Part shown: one piece after another, positions 50,481 to 59,719 of the stretch | How the letters are laid out: each line of letters begins with the position of its first letter | Position numbering within the stretch: position 1 is the stretch's first letter | NCBI RefSeq assembly: GCF_011742165.1 | Contig: NZ_JAAQTO010000039.1 | Location: 44,376 to 108,375, forward strand | Direction: 5' to 3' | Length of the DNA: 64,000 nt | Source: Billgrantia bachuensis | Lineage (GTDB): Bacteria > Pseudomonadota > Gammaproteobacteria > Pseudomonadales > Halomonadaceae | Notes under the pieces: model-generated | The model's database searches: none | Told to the model about the DNA's origin: nothing | Seen by the model: only the letters and a program-made list of their open reading frames with translations | Program-made: the position numbers and the translations under genes

Positions 50481-51569
50481 TCACCTCTCTAACGCACCTG
50501 CTTCCCTCACGGCGCGCCCGACCGCAGCCAGCATCTGCTCGTTGCGCGCCAGGTCGAGTTCGCCGCGCACACAGGCCACGATTACCACGCGGCGGGCACT
50601 ATCGCCCTGCCCCCGTGTAGCGATGCCAGCATCGCAGGCGAGCCGATGTTGGGTGCCGGTCTTGTGAGCCAGGCGAATGTCGCGCCCCAGGCCGGCCCTG
50701 AGCCGCCGCTCTCCACTGCTGGTGCGTGACATCACCGCGAGCAGCTCGGCGGTGGCATCTGGTCCCAGCGCCCTACCCTGGGCCAGTGCTTCGAGTACAT
50801 CGGCGAAGGCGGCGAGCCGACCGCTGTTGAGATCGGTGGCGTAATAGCGCCCGAAGGCTTCGTCGATACTCGGCGCCAGCAGCTCCTGCGGGGTCAGGTC
50901 GAGGCGCCGAAGTAACCATGCCAACCGTTCACTCGCGCCACTACGCTTGCGCAGCTCGATGAAATCCATACCGCTCAGGCCGAAGGCATCCGGATGCAGG
51001 TTGGAGTAGACATGACGACGTACGTCGATCAGCGTAGTGATCGGCCCCAATTCGCCGGCTGACGCGAGGCTGCGTGCCCGTTCATTGACACTTTCCAGGC
51101 TCAGGTAGCGCATCAGCATGTCGCTTGCGGTGTTGTCGCTGACAATCATCATCGATTCCAGCAATTGACGCAGCGTGAGTGCGCTGCCCGGCGCCGCCCA
51201 GTTGGTGGAGCCGGCACCGTCGACGTAATCGCTACGCTTGAGCGTCAAGGGCTCTTGCAACTCCGTCTCTCCCGCTTCTACCCGTGCCATCAGCTCGATC
51301 GCCACCGGCACCTTGACCAGCGAGGCCAGGTACCAGGACTCCTCGTCGCGCCAGCCATGGCGCGCGCCCGTCTCAAGGTCTCGCACATGCACGCCGAGAT
51401 CGCCGTCAAAACCGGCCTCGAGCAGCGCCAACCTGGCTTCCAGGCGTTCACCCCAAGCCGGCTCCACCCAGGCCTCGACGTGCTCCGCCCAGCCGGGCTG
51501 GGCACCGGTCAATGACGGTACCGTCATGGCCGTCAGCATCAACGTGCATGCCAATCTCCTGCCTATCAT
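50481..51569 (-). CDS. Class A beta-lactamase-like serine hydrolase
   Basis: A 362-residue protein with a signal peptide (LACTLMLTAMTVPSLTGA). The penicillin-recognising triad is intact: SLVK (nucleophile Ser and Lys), SDN, and KTG in AHKTGTQHRLACDAG. The body is longer than typical class A enzymes (about 290 residues), mainly at the N-terminus and after SDN. I cannot confirm the omega-loop Glu. It starts within the stop codon of the membrane acyltransferase gene (4-bp overlap), so the pair is translationally coupled. It could be a genuine beta-lactamase or a cell-wall peptidase of the same fold. Confidence 0.85.
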   Translation of the reverse strand: MIGRRLACTLMLTAMTVPSLTGAQPGWAEHVEAWVEPAWGERLEARLALLEAGFDGDLGVHVRDLETGARHGWRDEESWYLASLVKVPVAIELMARVEAGETELQEPLTLKRSDYVDGAGSTNWAAPGSALTLRQLLESMMIVSDNTASDMLMRYLSLESVNERARSLASAGELGPITTLIDVRRHVYSNLHPDAFGLSGMDFIELRKRSGASERLAWLLRRLDLTPQELLAPSIDEAFGRYYATDLNSGRLAAFADVLEALAQGRALGPDATAELLAVMSRTSSGERRLRAGLGRDIRLAHKTGTQHRLACDAGIATRGQGDSARRVVIVACVRGELDLARNEQMLAAVGRAVREAGALER

Positions 51570-52672
51570 CGACTCAGCTCTCTGAAACGGCGTATCAGGG
51601 CAATCCAGCCCGCAGTGAGAAGAATCAGGCCAAGGCCGATGCCCAACACCTGCGGATAGCTGTAGACCTGCCAGGCGCCCAACAGCAAGCGCAGCACCAG
51701 GAAGATCGCCACGATATGGAAAATGAAGGCACGCAGGGCATCGCTGCCGATCACGGTGAGGGGCTTGAGCCAAAGGGCCGCACGTTGGCCGCCCAATAGG
51801 CAAAGCGCCATGATGACCAACGCTCCGCCGATGCTGAACAGCATGAAGGGCACCTCCGGGGGGTGTTTGCCGTCGTTCCAGGCCACGGCCAGCAACATCG
51901 CGTAGGGTTCAGAGAGGGAGAGCGCCGCAAAGCCAACCAGGAACAACGCCCCCACTCCAGCCAGGCACCCCACCAGGCGCCATCGGCTAGCCGGCTCGCC
52001 ATACCAACGCAGGATGGCCTCGCCGATCAGCAGGCCCATCATCACCAAAGGCAGCCGCGCGAGCTGGCCCCAAGTGTAATGGTCGGCATCCTCGACCAAG
52101 AGCGCCTTGAAGATTTCGCTGCCCCAGAAGTGAAAGTGGCGTTCGAGCATCACCGAGAGCACGCCCACTACCACTGGGGCGAGCAACCGCGACCACAACG
52201 GCATACGGCACCACAGCGGCAGCACCCATGGCAGCCACAGCAATGCCAGGGCGTAGAAGCCGAGGATTTCGACCCAGATGGCGAAGCGCTGGTAGAGCAG
52301 CGTCTCCAGAATCTCCTGGGGGGTGAACAGCGGCAGCATCTCGACGATGGTCAATGCCTTGTACCAGAACAGCACTTCCAACCCGCGCAGCATCAACTTG
52401 CGCCGGCGTTTCGGCCAGTCGGGCGTACCGACCTTGGGCAGAAAGGCCACCGCCAGGGCGATGCCGAACACCAGAATGAACAACGATGAAGAGAATTTGG
52501 TGAAGAGATGGATCGGCACCATGCCCCAATCGGGCACCTGGCGAATACCCAGCAATCCACTGACCGCATGACTGAGAATCATCAGTGCGATGGCGATGCC
52601 ACGAGCCAGGTCGATGGCTTCGACCCTGGCGGGCAATGACGGCAGTTGCGGCCGCTGGCTGAGCCCAATCAT
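51566..52672 (-). CDS. Membrane acyltransferase-like protein (HGSNAT / DUF1624 type)
   Basis: A 368-residue membrane protein with about ten transmembrane helices. It opens with VEAIDLARGIAIALMILSHAVSGLLG, the start shared by DUF1624 and heparan-alpha-glucosaminide N-acetyltransferase-like families. A conserved His lies in the first periplasmic loop (ILSHAV), a candidate for acyl transfer across the membrane. Its substrate is unknown; cell-envelope sugars are the obvious guess. It is the first gene of the two-gene operon with the beta-lactamase-like protein. Confidence 0.8.
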   Translation of the reverse strand: MIGLSQRPQLPSLPARVEAIDLARGIAIALMILSHAVSGLLGIRQVPDWGMVPIHLFTKFSSSLFILVFGIALAVAFLPKVGTPDWPKRRRKLMLRGLEVLFWYKALTIVEMLPLFTPQEILETLLYQRFAIWVEILGFYALALLWLPWVLPLWCRMPLWSRLLAPVVVGVLSVMLERHFHFWGSEIFKALLVEDADHYTWGQLARLPLVMMGLLIGEAILRWYGEPASRWRLVGCLAGVGALFLVGFAALSLSEPYAMLLAVAWNDGKHPPEVPFMLFSIGGALVIMALCLLGGQRAALWLKPLTVIGSDALRAFIFHIVAIFLVLRLLLGAWQVYSYPQVLGIGLGLILLTAGWIALIRRFRELSR

Positions 52673-52711
52673 CGCGGTTCCCTCGCTATGGCGCGTTTTC
52701 CTTGCTCTTGC

Positions 52712-52897
52712 CTAGCGCCGCTCGACCGGCTCGATACTCTCGAGGGTCAAACGACGCCCTTTGCTGGGAGAGTACTCGAAATCGCCGACGATGCGCACCG
52801 TAGCGCCCAGTGGGGAGCGATCCGTTCCTGGGGGAAATTTCCCACTGCGCGCTATGCTGATGAGGCGAGGACACACCGCCGCAGGGAGGCACACCAT
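52712..52897 (-). CDS. Possible small protein or gene remnant (61 codons)
   Basis: The C-terminal 40 residues (LGATVRIVGDFEYSPS, then GRRLTLESIEP) look like two real beta-strands, while the first 20 look non-coding. The frame ends 40 bp before the membrane acyltransferase start, on the same strand. It may be the 3' remnant of a longer protein or a short gene in the operon leader. No ribosome site is convincing for any start. Confidence 0.25.
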   Translation of the reverse strand: MVCLPAAVCPRLISIARSGKFPPGTDRSPLGATVRIVGDFEYSPSKGRRLTLESIEPVERR

Positions 52898-52935
52898 CAG
52901 CGTACGTCGGCCGCCGTGCCGAGGGAGACAGAGCC

Positions 52936-53406
52936 ATGGCCATTCCGGCAACCCTTCGGGAATACTTGAGAGCCTGTGACATCGATTACGAGGAGGTCAA
53001 GCATCCCCATGAAGTCAACGCCAGCCGCGTTGCCCAACAGTCCCACATTACTGGCGAGCAGCTTGCCAAGGCCGTCATGCTGCACGGCAGATCAGGCTAC
53101 CGGATCGCCGTTCTGCCCAGCACCTGTGATGCCGATCTGGACAGCCTTTCCCAACTGTTCGACGAACCGATGGAACTGGCCACGGAAGACGAGATCGTCA
53201 GCCGCTTTCGCGACTGCGACCCCGGCGCCACAATACCCGTCGGGCAAGCGTACGGGCTGCAGGTCTATGTCGATGACATGCTGCGCCATCAGCCCGACAT
53301 CTATTTCGATGCCGGCGATCACGAAACGCTGCTGCACATGAGCGGTAATGAGTTCGAGAAGCTGATGGGCAACAGTCCGCACGGTCCGTTCAGCCGCCAC
53401 CACTAG
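52936..53406 (+). CDS. YbaK/ProX-type aminoacyl-tRNA deacylase
   Basis: A 156-residue trans-editing domain of the YbaK family. The fold is seen in VKHPHEVNASRVAQQSHITGEQLAKAVMLHG (with the catalytic Lys), GYRIAVLPST and FDEPMELATEDEIVSRFRDCDPGATIPVGQAYG. It probably removes misacylated amino acids from tRNA in the cytosol. An AGGGAGA site lies before the ATG at 52936. A stem-loop at 53452 terminates the gene. Confidence 0.92.
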   Translation: MAIPATLREYLRACDIDYEEVKHPHEVNASRVAQQSHITGEQLAKAVMLHGRSGYRIAVLPSTCDADLDSLSQLFDEPMELATEDEIVSRFRDCDPGATIPVGQAYGLQVYVDDMLRHQPDIYFDAGDHETLLHMSGNEFEKLMGNSPHGPFSRHH

Positions 53407-53451
53407 CGCGCCAGGAGATGCCCGGCGCACTATTCATTTCATTCGCCATTC

Positions 53452-53480
53452 CGGGTCTCGCCAGCGGCGAGGCCCGTTTC
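53452..53480 (+). terminator. Terminator after the YbaK-type gene
   Basis: CGGGTCTCGCC and GGCGAGGCCCG pair throughout with one T/G wobble, a 3-nt loop and a following TTTCATT. It lies 45 bp after the stop. Confidence 0.7.
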
Positions 53481-53496
53481 ATTGCAGCGGCCTGGC

Positions 53497-54507
53497 TCAG
53501 CGCCGTGCCATCGCTTCGAGCGTGGCCGCCAGCGCCTCGGTGAGCCTGGCCATGGTGGTGTAGTCGAGACGATCGTGGGTGTCGCTAGGGCCGTGATAGT
53601 AAGGGTTACGGAAGTTGGCGGTATCCGTCAGCATCATGGCGGGAATATCTTTCTGCCAGAAGGCCCAGTGGTCCGATCGGCGTATATCGGCAAACTGCGG
53701 TGGCGCTGCCAGCCCTTCGGAGGAGACCTCGGCGTGGCGGCGAAACGCACCGATGGCTTGGTGGAGCAGGCGGCGGGATTCCAGATTGCTGACGAAGGCG
53801 AGGAAGTTACCCCTGTCCGGATAGAAACGGTCGAGCGGGAAGGGATAGGCCTGGCTGCCGGGCTCATCGCTGAAGTAGCCGAGCATTTCCAGCGAGATCA
53901 TGCCCACGATATTCATTCCCTCGGCGCTAGCCTGCCGGGCGTAGTGCAGGCTGCCCATGGCCTTGCTGCCGAAGAAGGGAGTTTCCTCGTTGACGAACGC
54001 CACCAGGCGCAGGGAGCGGTCGAGTTCGGCATCCTGCAGGAGACGCGCCAGTTCGATCAACACGGCCACGCCGGAGGCATTGTCATCGGCCCCCGGGCTG
54101 CCGCGCACCGTATCGTAGTGCGCGCCGACCACCAACACCTCGTCTGCCGCTTGCCCGCCAGGCAGGGTCACCTCGATATTATGAAACACCCGGCTGCCAG
54201 CCGGCACGGCTTGCCGCCGTGGCCGATGCCCAGCCGCCTGGAAGGAGTGCTCGATATAGTCGCCTGCGGCCTGCAAGGCTTCCGGCCGCCAATAGTGGCG
54301 TTCGCCGATCTGCTCCGACAGGGCCTGAACGTGGGAGTGGAGACGTTCGCGCAGAGCCTCGCTCTCTTCCCCCAGCGCTGCTGGTGCACCGCGAAAGGAG
54401 GTTCCCGGCATGTACAGCACCAGCCCGTATCCTCCTGCCAATGCCATCAGCGCAAGCAGTGTAATCGCACCCAGCAATATCGTCAGGAGCGAGCGCCTGC
54501 GCCTCAC
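53497..54507 (-). CDS. M28 family zinc peptidase, membrane-anchored
   Basis: A 336-residue aminopeptidase-like protein. A single N-terminal transmembrane or signal-anchor helix (LLTILLGAITLLALMALAGGYGLVLY) places the catalytic part in the periplasm. Zinc ligands are visible: VVGAHYDTV (His/Asp), GADDNASGVA (bridging Asp), FVNEETP (general base Glu and ligand) and a late His in YYHGPSDTHD. GTG at 54507 is preceded by GGGAG. The gene stands alone; likely peptides or amino-acid conjugates are substrates. Confidence 0.9.
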   Translation of the reverse strand: MRRRRSLLTILLGAITLLALMALAGGYGLVLYMPGTSFRGAPAALGEESEALRERLHSHVQALSEQIGERHYWRPEALQAAGDYIEHSFQAAGHRPRRQAVPAGSRVFHNIEVTLPGGQAADEVLVVGAHYDTVRGSPGADDNASGVAVLIELARLLQDAELDRSLRLVAFVNEETPFFGSKAMGSLHYARQASAEGMNIVGMISLEMLGYFSDEPGSQAYPFPLDRFYPDRGNFLAFVSNLESRRLLHQAIGAFRRHAEVSSEGLAAPPQFADIRRSDHWAFWQKDIPAMMLTDTANFRNPYYHGPSDTHDRLDYTTMARLTEALAATLEAMARR

Positions 54508-54644
54508 CGTGCGCTCCCACCGGCGCCACAGCCATACCCCTTCCGCTCGTTTCGCCTGCTTCCGTACATCGTCCCCCTCCCTGGAGTCGCTTCGGTTGCT
54601 TGATCAAGATAGGCGCCTGGCATATCGCTGAACAGGAGAAATCG

Positions 54645-56630
54645 CTACTGCACCTGACGCCTCTCGACGCTGTCGTTGAACGGCTCTGCCAGACACACCA
54701 GGTTGCGTCCGTTGGCCTTGGCACGATAGAGCGCTTCGTCGAGGCGCTTGTAGCACTGGGTATCCGCCTCATCGGGATCCAGCTCGGCAACGCCGAAGCT
54801 GCTGGTAATTTCGGGGACAGGAGCGAAGTCCTCCTCTTCGACCGCCCGACGCAAGCGCTCGGCCAGCGTTGCAGCGCCAGTCAATGGCGTCCCTGGCAAC
54901 AGCAGCATGAACTCCTCGCCCCCCCAGCGGGCCAGTACGTCCACTTCGCGCAGCAGCGCATGGCAGATGCGCACCAACTTGCCCAGTACCATATCGCCTA
55001 CGCTGTGGCCGAAAGAATCGTTGACGCGCTTGAAGTGGTCGATGTCGAACATGACCAGACTCAAGGGGCGGCCGTCGCGGCGAACCTCTTGCCGCTCGCG
55101 CCCCAGCAGATCGATGAATCGGTTGCGGTTGAACGCGCCGGTCAGCGGGTCGTGGCCGGCGTGGTATTCGAGCTCCGCCTGGTAGCGCTTGGCCTGGCTG
55201 ATGTCACGCATGATAGTGGCGATGCTTTCTAGCTTACCGCTCTCGTCACGTCGGGCGATGATCAGTTGCGAGACGGGAATCTCTCCATCGCGCCCCAACA
55301 CGGCCGTCTCTGCATACCAATGACCGTGCTCGATGGCATAAGGGATGCCCTTCTCCTGGATCAACCGACGCGCCCATAGCGGGTGCGCGGCGATCAGCGC
55401 TTCCGATAGCGCTTCGGGTAGAATGCCCAACTGCTCATGCCCAGCCTTGTTGAGATAGACGACTCGCTGGTCGGCATCGGCAATCGAGACGATATCAGGC
55501 GACGCGTCCAATAAATGGGTCAACCTGTCCTGGTTGACTTGAGCGGCATGGCGCGCCGTCACGTCCTCGACGATACCGCTGTAATCGATACTGCCGTCCA
55601 CTGCGGTCTTGCGATAAGCGGTAACCTCGGCATGGATGAGACGCCCCTTGAGGCTACGCAATTTCAGCGGGCGGCGGATCACGGCACCATCACGCTCGAG
55701 GTCCGCCATGAACTCACTGACCTGCTTGGGACATTCGTAGAGAGAGGTGATCCGTGCGGCGAAGAGTGCCTCGCGTGAATCCGCCTCGAAGATACGCAAC
55801 AAGGCCGGATTGGCAGCAGTAAATCGTCCTCTCGGCCCCGCCGTGTGGCGGTAGATACCAACAGGCAGGTCGTGAAATAGATTGTTGTAGCCTTCCAGCT
55901 GGGCGCAATAACGCTTCTCGTCGGTAACGTCGACGATGATCGAGTGCAGGTATTCCCGGCCTTGAAAAAGCACCGGCCCCGAGTAGACGTGAACATCGCG
56001 AATCTCGCCGCTGGCCAAGCAATGACGGAACTCGAAGAAGAGCTGCTGGCAGGACTCCGCCCTGGCCATGCTGGCACGCACTTCGGCGCTGCTCAGACAG
56101 TTGATGTCGGTGATCTTCAGCTGCTTGAGCGCAGCGAGCGAATAGCCATAGAAAGACACGGCAGAGGCATTGGCGTCGACGATTCGTCCATCGGCAGGAT
56201 CGATCAGTAGCTTGATCGCCGGGTTGGTATTGAACATCTGCTTATAGAAAGGCTCGCTGACCGAGCGTGAGCTCTGCGTCAGCGGGACCAGCGTCAGCTG
56301 CCATGCAGCCTGCCGCTGCCAGGTGGCACGGCCCAGCAACGCCTCGAAGGGAGGTTTGCCTGCGACGCCATGCCATGCGACGCGGATTTCAGCGAATTCC
56401 GGCTGTGCCAGAGCGGCCTCGAGTGCCTCCCGATCGACATCATCAAGGAGCGGCAGCAATGGCTGGCCTTCAACTCCCTCATCAAGCCCGAAATAACGGC
56501 GGGCGGCATCGTTGGCATAGAACAACCGCCACTCATGCTGAATGCGAGCGACCAACACCGGTAGGGGCAGCAAATCAAGCAGACGGCTCAGGTTGTCGTC
56601 TCCCGAGGCCGTCGAGTTACCTTCGTTCAC
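54645..56630 (-). CDS. Multi-PAS diguanylate cyclase
   Basis: A 661-residue sensor enzyme. Four PAS domains lie in tandem (about 10-115, 125-245, 250-365, 375-495), several closed by PAC-like repeats (IIVDVTDEKR, IVEDVTARHA, TIMRDISQAKR). The last 165 residues are a GGDEF domain with intact GGEEF, and REVD five residues before it is an inhibitory site. No membrane helix is present, so the sensor is cytosolic. The start is a GTG at 56630 with an AAGGGA site. An AT-rich block at 56705-56780 is the likely promoter zone of the downstream gene set. Confidence 0.9.
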   Translation of the reverse strand: MNEGNSTASGDDNLSRLLDLLPLPVLVARIQHEWRLFYANDAARRYFGLDEGVEGQPLLPLLDDVDREALEAALAQPEFAEIRVAWHGVAGKPPFEALLGRATWQRQAAWQLTLVPLTQSSRSVSEPFYKQMFNTNPAIKLLIDPADGRIVDANASAVSFYGYSLAALKQLKITDINCLSSAEVRASMARAESCQQLFFEFRHCLASGEIRDVHVYSGPVLFQGREYLHSIIVDVTDEKRYCAQLEGYNNLFHDLPVGIYRHTAGPRGRFTAANPALLRIFEADSREALFAARITSLYECPKQVSEFMADLERDGAVIRRPLKLRSLKGRLIHAEVTAYRKTAVDGSIDYSGIVEDVTARHAAQVNQDRLTHLLDASPDIVSIADADQRVVYLNKAGHEQLGILPEALSEALIAAHPLWARRLIQEKGIPYAIEHGHWYAETAVLGRDGEIPVSQLIIARRDESGKLESIATIMRDISQAKRYQAELEYHAGHDPLTGAFNRNRFIDLLGRERQEVRRDGRPLSLVMFDIDHFKRVNDSFGHSVGDMVLGKLVRICHALLREVDVLARWGGEEFMLLLPGTPLTGAATLAERLRRAVEEEDFAPVPEITSSFGVAELDPDEADTQCYKRLDEALYRAKANGRNLVCLAEPFNDSVERRQVQ

Positions 56631-56780
56631 AGCCGGTTCCCTTGCGTATCGACGCCTTTGCCAGAATCGCCAAGGACCGTGATTGTCCAGGAGTCTGAAA
56701 CTAGCGCCTTATAATAGTCGTTATATCTAGTGGCTGGTATGGCCTGAGCCTAAAACTGGATGTGACCTACTACTTGCAAA

Positions 56781-57992
56781 TTAGGCCTTTCTGGCACGAA
56801 TTAACAGATTCCGTGGGGTCAAACCCGAGGCGCAGAACGTTCCCATTTCCACCGAATACCCCGCCTCTTCCAACAGGAAAAATCGATCCATGACCAACCA
56901 TGTCTCCAACGGGCGCCGGAACAGGTGACGTACCAGTTCCAGGCGCTTCACTTCGGCCTGCCGCTGCCAGCCCGCCCGCTCGTAGGACGTCAGATCGAGC
57001 GTATCAGGCACATCGAGTCCCTTGAGATGCGCTGCCCATCGGCAGAAGGCCTCGAAGCGCTCGGGCATGCGGCCATACGCCAGGCTGGGTACCGGCAGGT
57101 AGACATCCTCGCCGCGCAACTCCCGCTGCAACTCATCGAAACCCAGCCGCCAGGCGTTGGCCTGCTCACGGCGTCGGCGCACCCCTCGTGGCGCGGTGAC
57201 AGTCTCCTGCACCGCCAGCGCCAGGTCGTTACGCTCGAGGGACAGCGAATACCTGCCACACAGCTCGCGCCCTCGACGCGAAACGGGACGATAGTCGGTT
57301 TCCTGGATACGGTGATAGCAGCACGGCGCCAGGGTAATCGCGCTACCCGAAGCCGCAGTCACATCGAGCAGTCGCAGGTGTAGGTCACCGCAGGCATGCA
57401 GGGCGACGACATGCGTCTGCGAAGTGAGAAAGCGGCCGGCTTCCATTGCCATGACGTCCTGCTGGTGCATACGCACCGAGGCCAGCTGTGCCGCTGCCAG
57501 GCGCTGCCCCTCCTCGCACAGCGACGCCTGCCACTCCAGGGCGATGACCTCGGCGGCATGGTAGTGGGACAGTGCGCGGGCCAGGTGTCCCTTGCCCGCA
57601 CACCAGTCCAGCAGGACGTCTTGTGGAGCCACGTGGAGGTGTCGAGCGAAGGCCTCGATCTGTTGCCATTTACGACCGCCCACATGCTGCCCCCAGGCTT
57701 GTGACAGTAGCACGGCCTTGTCAGCGAGCGGCGCCAGACGCACCAGCTCGGCCAATTCGGCGACCGGCAGCCAGGCTTGCAGCGGCGAGTTCTGCCAGGG
57801 GTTGGCCTGCAAGCGTTCCAACTGGAGGTCGTCCAGCCCCAGCAGTACGTCGACCAGTTCCGGGCAGGCCTTCTGCCAAGGAGGTCGACGATACATGAAT
57901 GGCGCCGGACGCCAGAGCGACTGCCACTCGGCCAGCAATGACGCAAGGCGGCAGAAGCGTTGCTCAATACTCGATACGGGATGCTTCGGCAT
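56781..57992 (-). CDS. SAM-dependent methyltransferase, METTL25/GSTCD-like
   Basis: A 403-residue protein. The SAM domain occupies residues 110-260: VLLDWCAGKGHLARALS (motif I), HAAEVIALEW (motif II), then HVVALHACGDLHLRLLD and CCYHRIQE, which hold the typical motif IV/V positions and a Cys-Cys-Tyr-His block seen in the METTL25/GSTCD-like methyltransferases. The substrate is unknown; some relatives modify ribosomal proteins. Its start overlaps the 3' end of the gene at 57964-58500 by 29 bp, so the two are translationally coupled. Confidence 0.82.
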   Translation of the reverse strand: MPKHPVSSIEQRFCRLASLLAEWQSLWRPAPFMYRRPPWQKACPELVDVLLGLDDLQLERLQANPWQNSPLQAWLPVAELAELVRLAPLADKAVLLSQAWGQHVGGRKWQQIEAFARHLHVAPQDVLLDWCAGKGHLARALSHYHAAEVIALEWQASLCEEGQRLAAAQLASVRMHQQDVMAMEAGRFLTSQTHVVALHACGDLHLRLLDVTAASGSAITLAPCCYHRIQETDYRPVSRRGRELCGRYSLSLERNDLALAVQETVTAPRGVRRRREQANAWRLGFDELQRELRGEDVYLPVPSLAYGRMPERFEAFCRWAAHLKGLDVPDTLDLTSYERAGWQRQAEVKRLELVRHLFRRPLETWLVMDRFFLLEEAGYSVEMGTFCASGLTPRNLLIRARKA

Positions 57993-58500
57993 CGAACTCC
58001 ACCGATATGCCGATCCCTTCGTCTTCGATGGCGTCTTCGCCCAGCTCTTTCTGCAGGGCCAGGACCCCTTCCACCCTGCCCATCACGTGCGCCTTGCTTC
58101 CCTGTACGTCGAAGGCATGCAGATCCAGTCGCACGCTGGCGTTATCGGACGTGAACACCGGTGGCATGGCGGTGGCGCCGATGGGATGCAGTACGTCGAA
58201 CTCCGTCACCTCTCCCTCAACCAGTGTGATGCTGAGCGAAAGCGAATCTCGAACCCGCCAATCATCCACATCGACGAAACCGACCAGGTCGATCTGAACC
58301 TGGTCGCCAAGCTCGGTGAAGGTGGCATTGGAGTCGACATCCTGGCTCACGATAAACCATTCACGCTCCTCTCCGTCGAGCAGGCCAACCATGCTACCGA
58401 TGACCTCGGGCTCTTCCGGCGCACCGGCAGCAGCTGGAGCGGCCATTGCCAACAGTGCCAATGGCCCTAGCCACCCCCACAGAGTGCGTTTCCCCTTCAT
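57964..58500 (-). CDS. Secreted protein of unknown function
   Basis: A 178-residue protein with a signal peptide (LWGWLGPLALLAMAAPAAA). The mature part is beta-rich and acidic (VIGSMVGLLDGEEREWFIVSQDVDSNATF, then LSLSITLVEGEVTEFDVL). I do not recognise the family. An AGGGGG site precedes the ATG at 58500. Its last 29 bp overlap the methyltransferase gene, which suggests joint expression. Confidence 0.78.
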   Translation of the reverse strand: MKGKRTLWGWLGPLALLAMAAPAAAGAPEEPEVIGSMVGLLDGEEREWFIVSQDVDSNATFTELGDQVQIDLVGFVDVDDWRVRDSLSLSITLVEGEVTEFDVLHPIGATAMPPVFTSDNASVRLDLHAFDVQGSKAHVMGRVEGVLALQKELGEDAIEDEGIGISVEFDAEASRIEY

Positions 58501-58546
58501 GTTACCCCCTCGCCATCGGTCGGCGGTCATTCTCAAGGGCGCCCGG

Positions 58547-59017
58547 CTACCTGACAAGCCCCAGGCGCTCATGCCACTCCGCCAGGCTCTCGTTCGGGTA
58601 GTGATCGAAGCGCTTGTCGCTCGGCCTGGTGTCCGGCTCGACCCAGTTGGCCTTGCTGTCCAGCAGCAGGTGAACCCGCTCGGGCGGCACCGGCAGGGGC
58701 GTATCGATGGCCGAGGCGAAAGGGTGCACCAACTCCGGCCAGCTCGGGTCGTAAACCCACAGAGCACTGCCGCAGCGAGAGCAGAAGTGGCGCTCGCCCG
58801 AGCTCGGCTTTCCATCGATAACGGCGTGATAGACCGAGACGTTCGACTCTCCTTCGACCTTCAGCGTGGCGTACTCGCCACCCAGGTTGATGGCATAACC
58901 CCCACCTCCCGCGGTCTTGCGGCAGATCGAGCAGTAACAGCGTTGATAGGGATACGGATGCGGCGACTCGAGCTCGAATCTCACCGCACCGCAGTGACAG
59001 GAGCCTTGAAGAAGCAT
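58547..59017 (-). CDS. GFA family protein (glutathione-dependent formaldehyde-activating fold)
   Basis: A 156-residue zinc protein of the GFA/CENP-V family. Structural cysteines: GSCHCGAVRF, YCSICRKTAGG and HFCSRCGSALWVYD. GFA enzymes join formaldehyde to glutathione in some bacteria, but most members are uncharacterised. It lies 46 bp upstream of the secreted-protein gene on the same strand and 88 bp downstream of trxC. Confidence 0.9.
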   Translation of the reverse strand: MLLQGSCHCGAVRFELESPHPYPYQRCYCSICRKTAGGGGYAINLGGEYATLKVEGESNVSVYHAVIDGKPSSGERHFCSRCGSALWVYDPSWPELVHPFASAIDTPLPVPPERVHLLLDSKANWVEPDTRPSDKRFDHYPNESLAEWHERLGLVR

Positions 59018-59105
59018 GGCTGCCTCCTGTTGCTGGTGCCTCCCTTCTCAGCGTAGCCGGTGGGAAGCGATACGCCTGGCCCGTGTCGGTACTAGCGGGC
59101 CGGCC

Positions 59106-59546
59106 TTACTGGGCCAGGTGCGGATGTAGCCACTGGCGCAGCTGTGTCCCCTGCAACACCCCGGGCTGACGGGCGATTTCACTGCCTTGTCGAAACACGA
59201 TCAGCGTAGGAATACTACGTATGTTGAAACGCCCGGCCAGTTCCGGCTCGACCTCGGTATTCAGCTTGGCGAAGCGTATGCGCGGCTCCAGCTCCCGCGC
59301 CGCTTCAGCAAAGATTGGCGCCATCATCTTGCAGGGCCCGCACCAGCTGGCCCAGAAGTCGACCACGACCGGCAGTTCGCTGCGCTCGACCAGCGCATGG
59401 TAGTTGGCCGACGTAAGCTCGACGGGCACACCGGTGAACAAAGGCTGCTTGCATTTGCCGCATCTGGGCGCTTCGCCAAGGCGGGTCGCCTGGACACGAT
59501 TCATGGCACTACAGTACGGGCAACCCAGGATGAAAGAATCGGCCAT
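59106..59546 (-). CDS. trxC: Thioredoxin 2 (TrxC)
   Basis: A 146-residue cytosolic thioredoxin. Residues 5-35 form the TrxC-specific zinc ribbon, with two CxxC pairs (CPYCSAM and CGKCKQPLF). The thioredoxin domain has the WASWCGPCKMM active site and the cis-Pro in IPTLIVFRQG. The start at 59546 has a GGAG site; an in-frame ATG upstream at 59609 adds a Cys-rich tail that is not family-like. Expected to act in oxidative-stress repair. Confidence 0.94.
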   Translation of the reverse strand: MADSFILGCPYCSAMNRVQATRLGEAPRCGKCKQPLFTGVPVELTSANYHALVERSELPVVVDFWASWCGPCKMMAPIFAEAARELEPRIRFAKLNTEVEPELAGRFNIRSIPTLIVFRQGSEIARQPGVLQGTQLRQWLHPHLAQ

Positions 59547-59719
59547 CGGATCCGCTCCACTCAAGAAGATCAACGAGCCAAGCATGGCGCCGCAACAGCA
59601 CTCAATCAAGCCGATCGCAGGAGCGGCCCGTTACGCCATTGCCCGGCGGATGCTATGGTCGGTGACAGCCTTCAACGCAGGCAACGAATAACGTCGCCCC
59701 CAGGCGCAAGGAAACAGCA

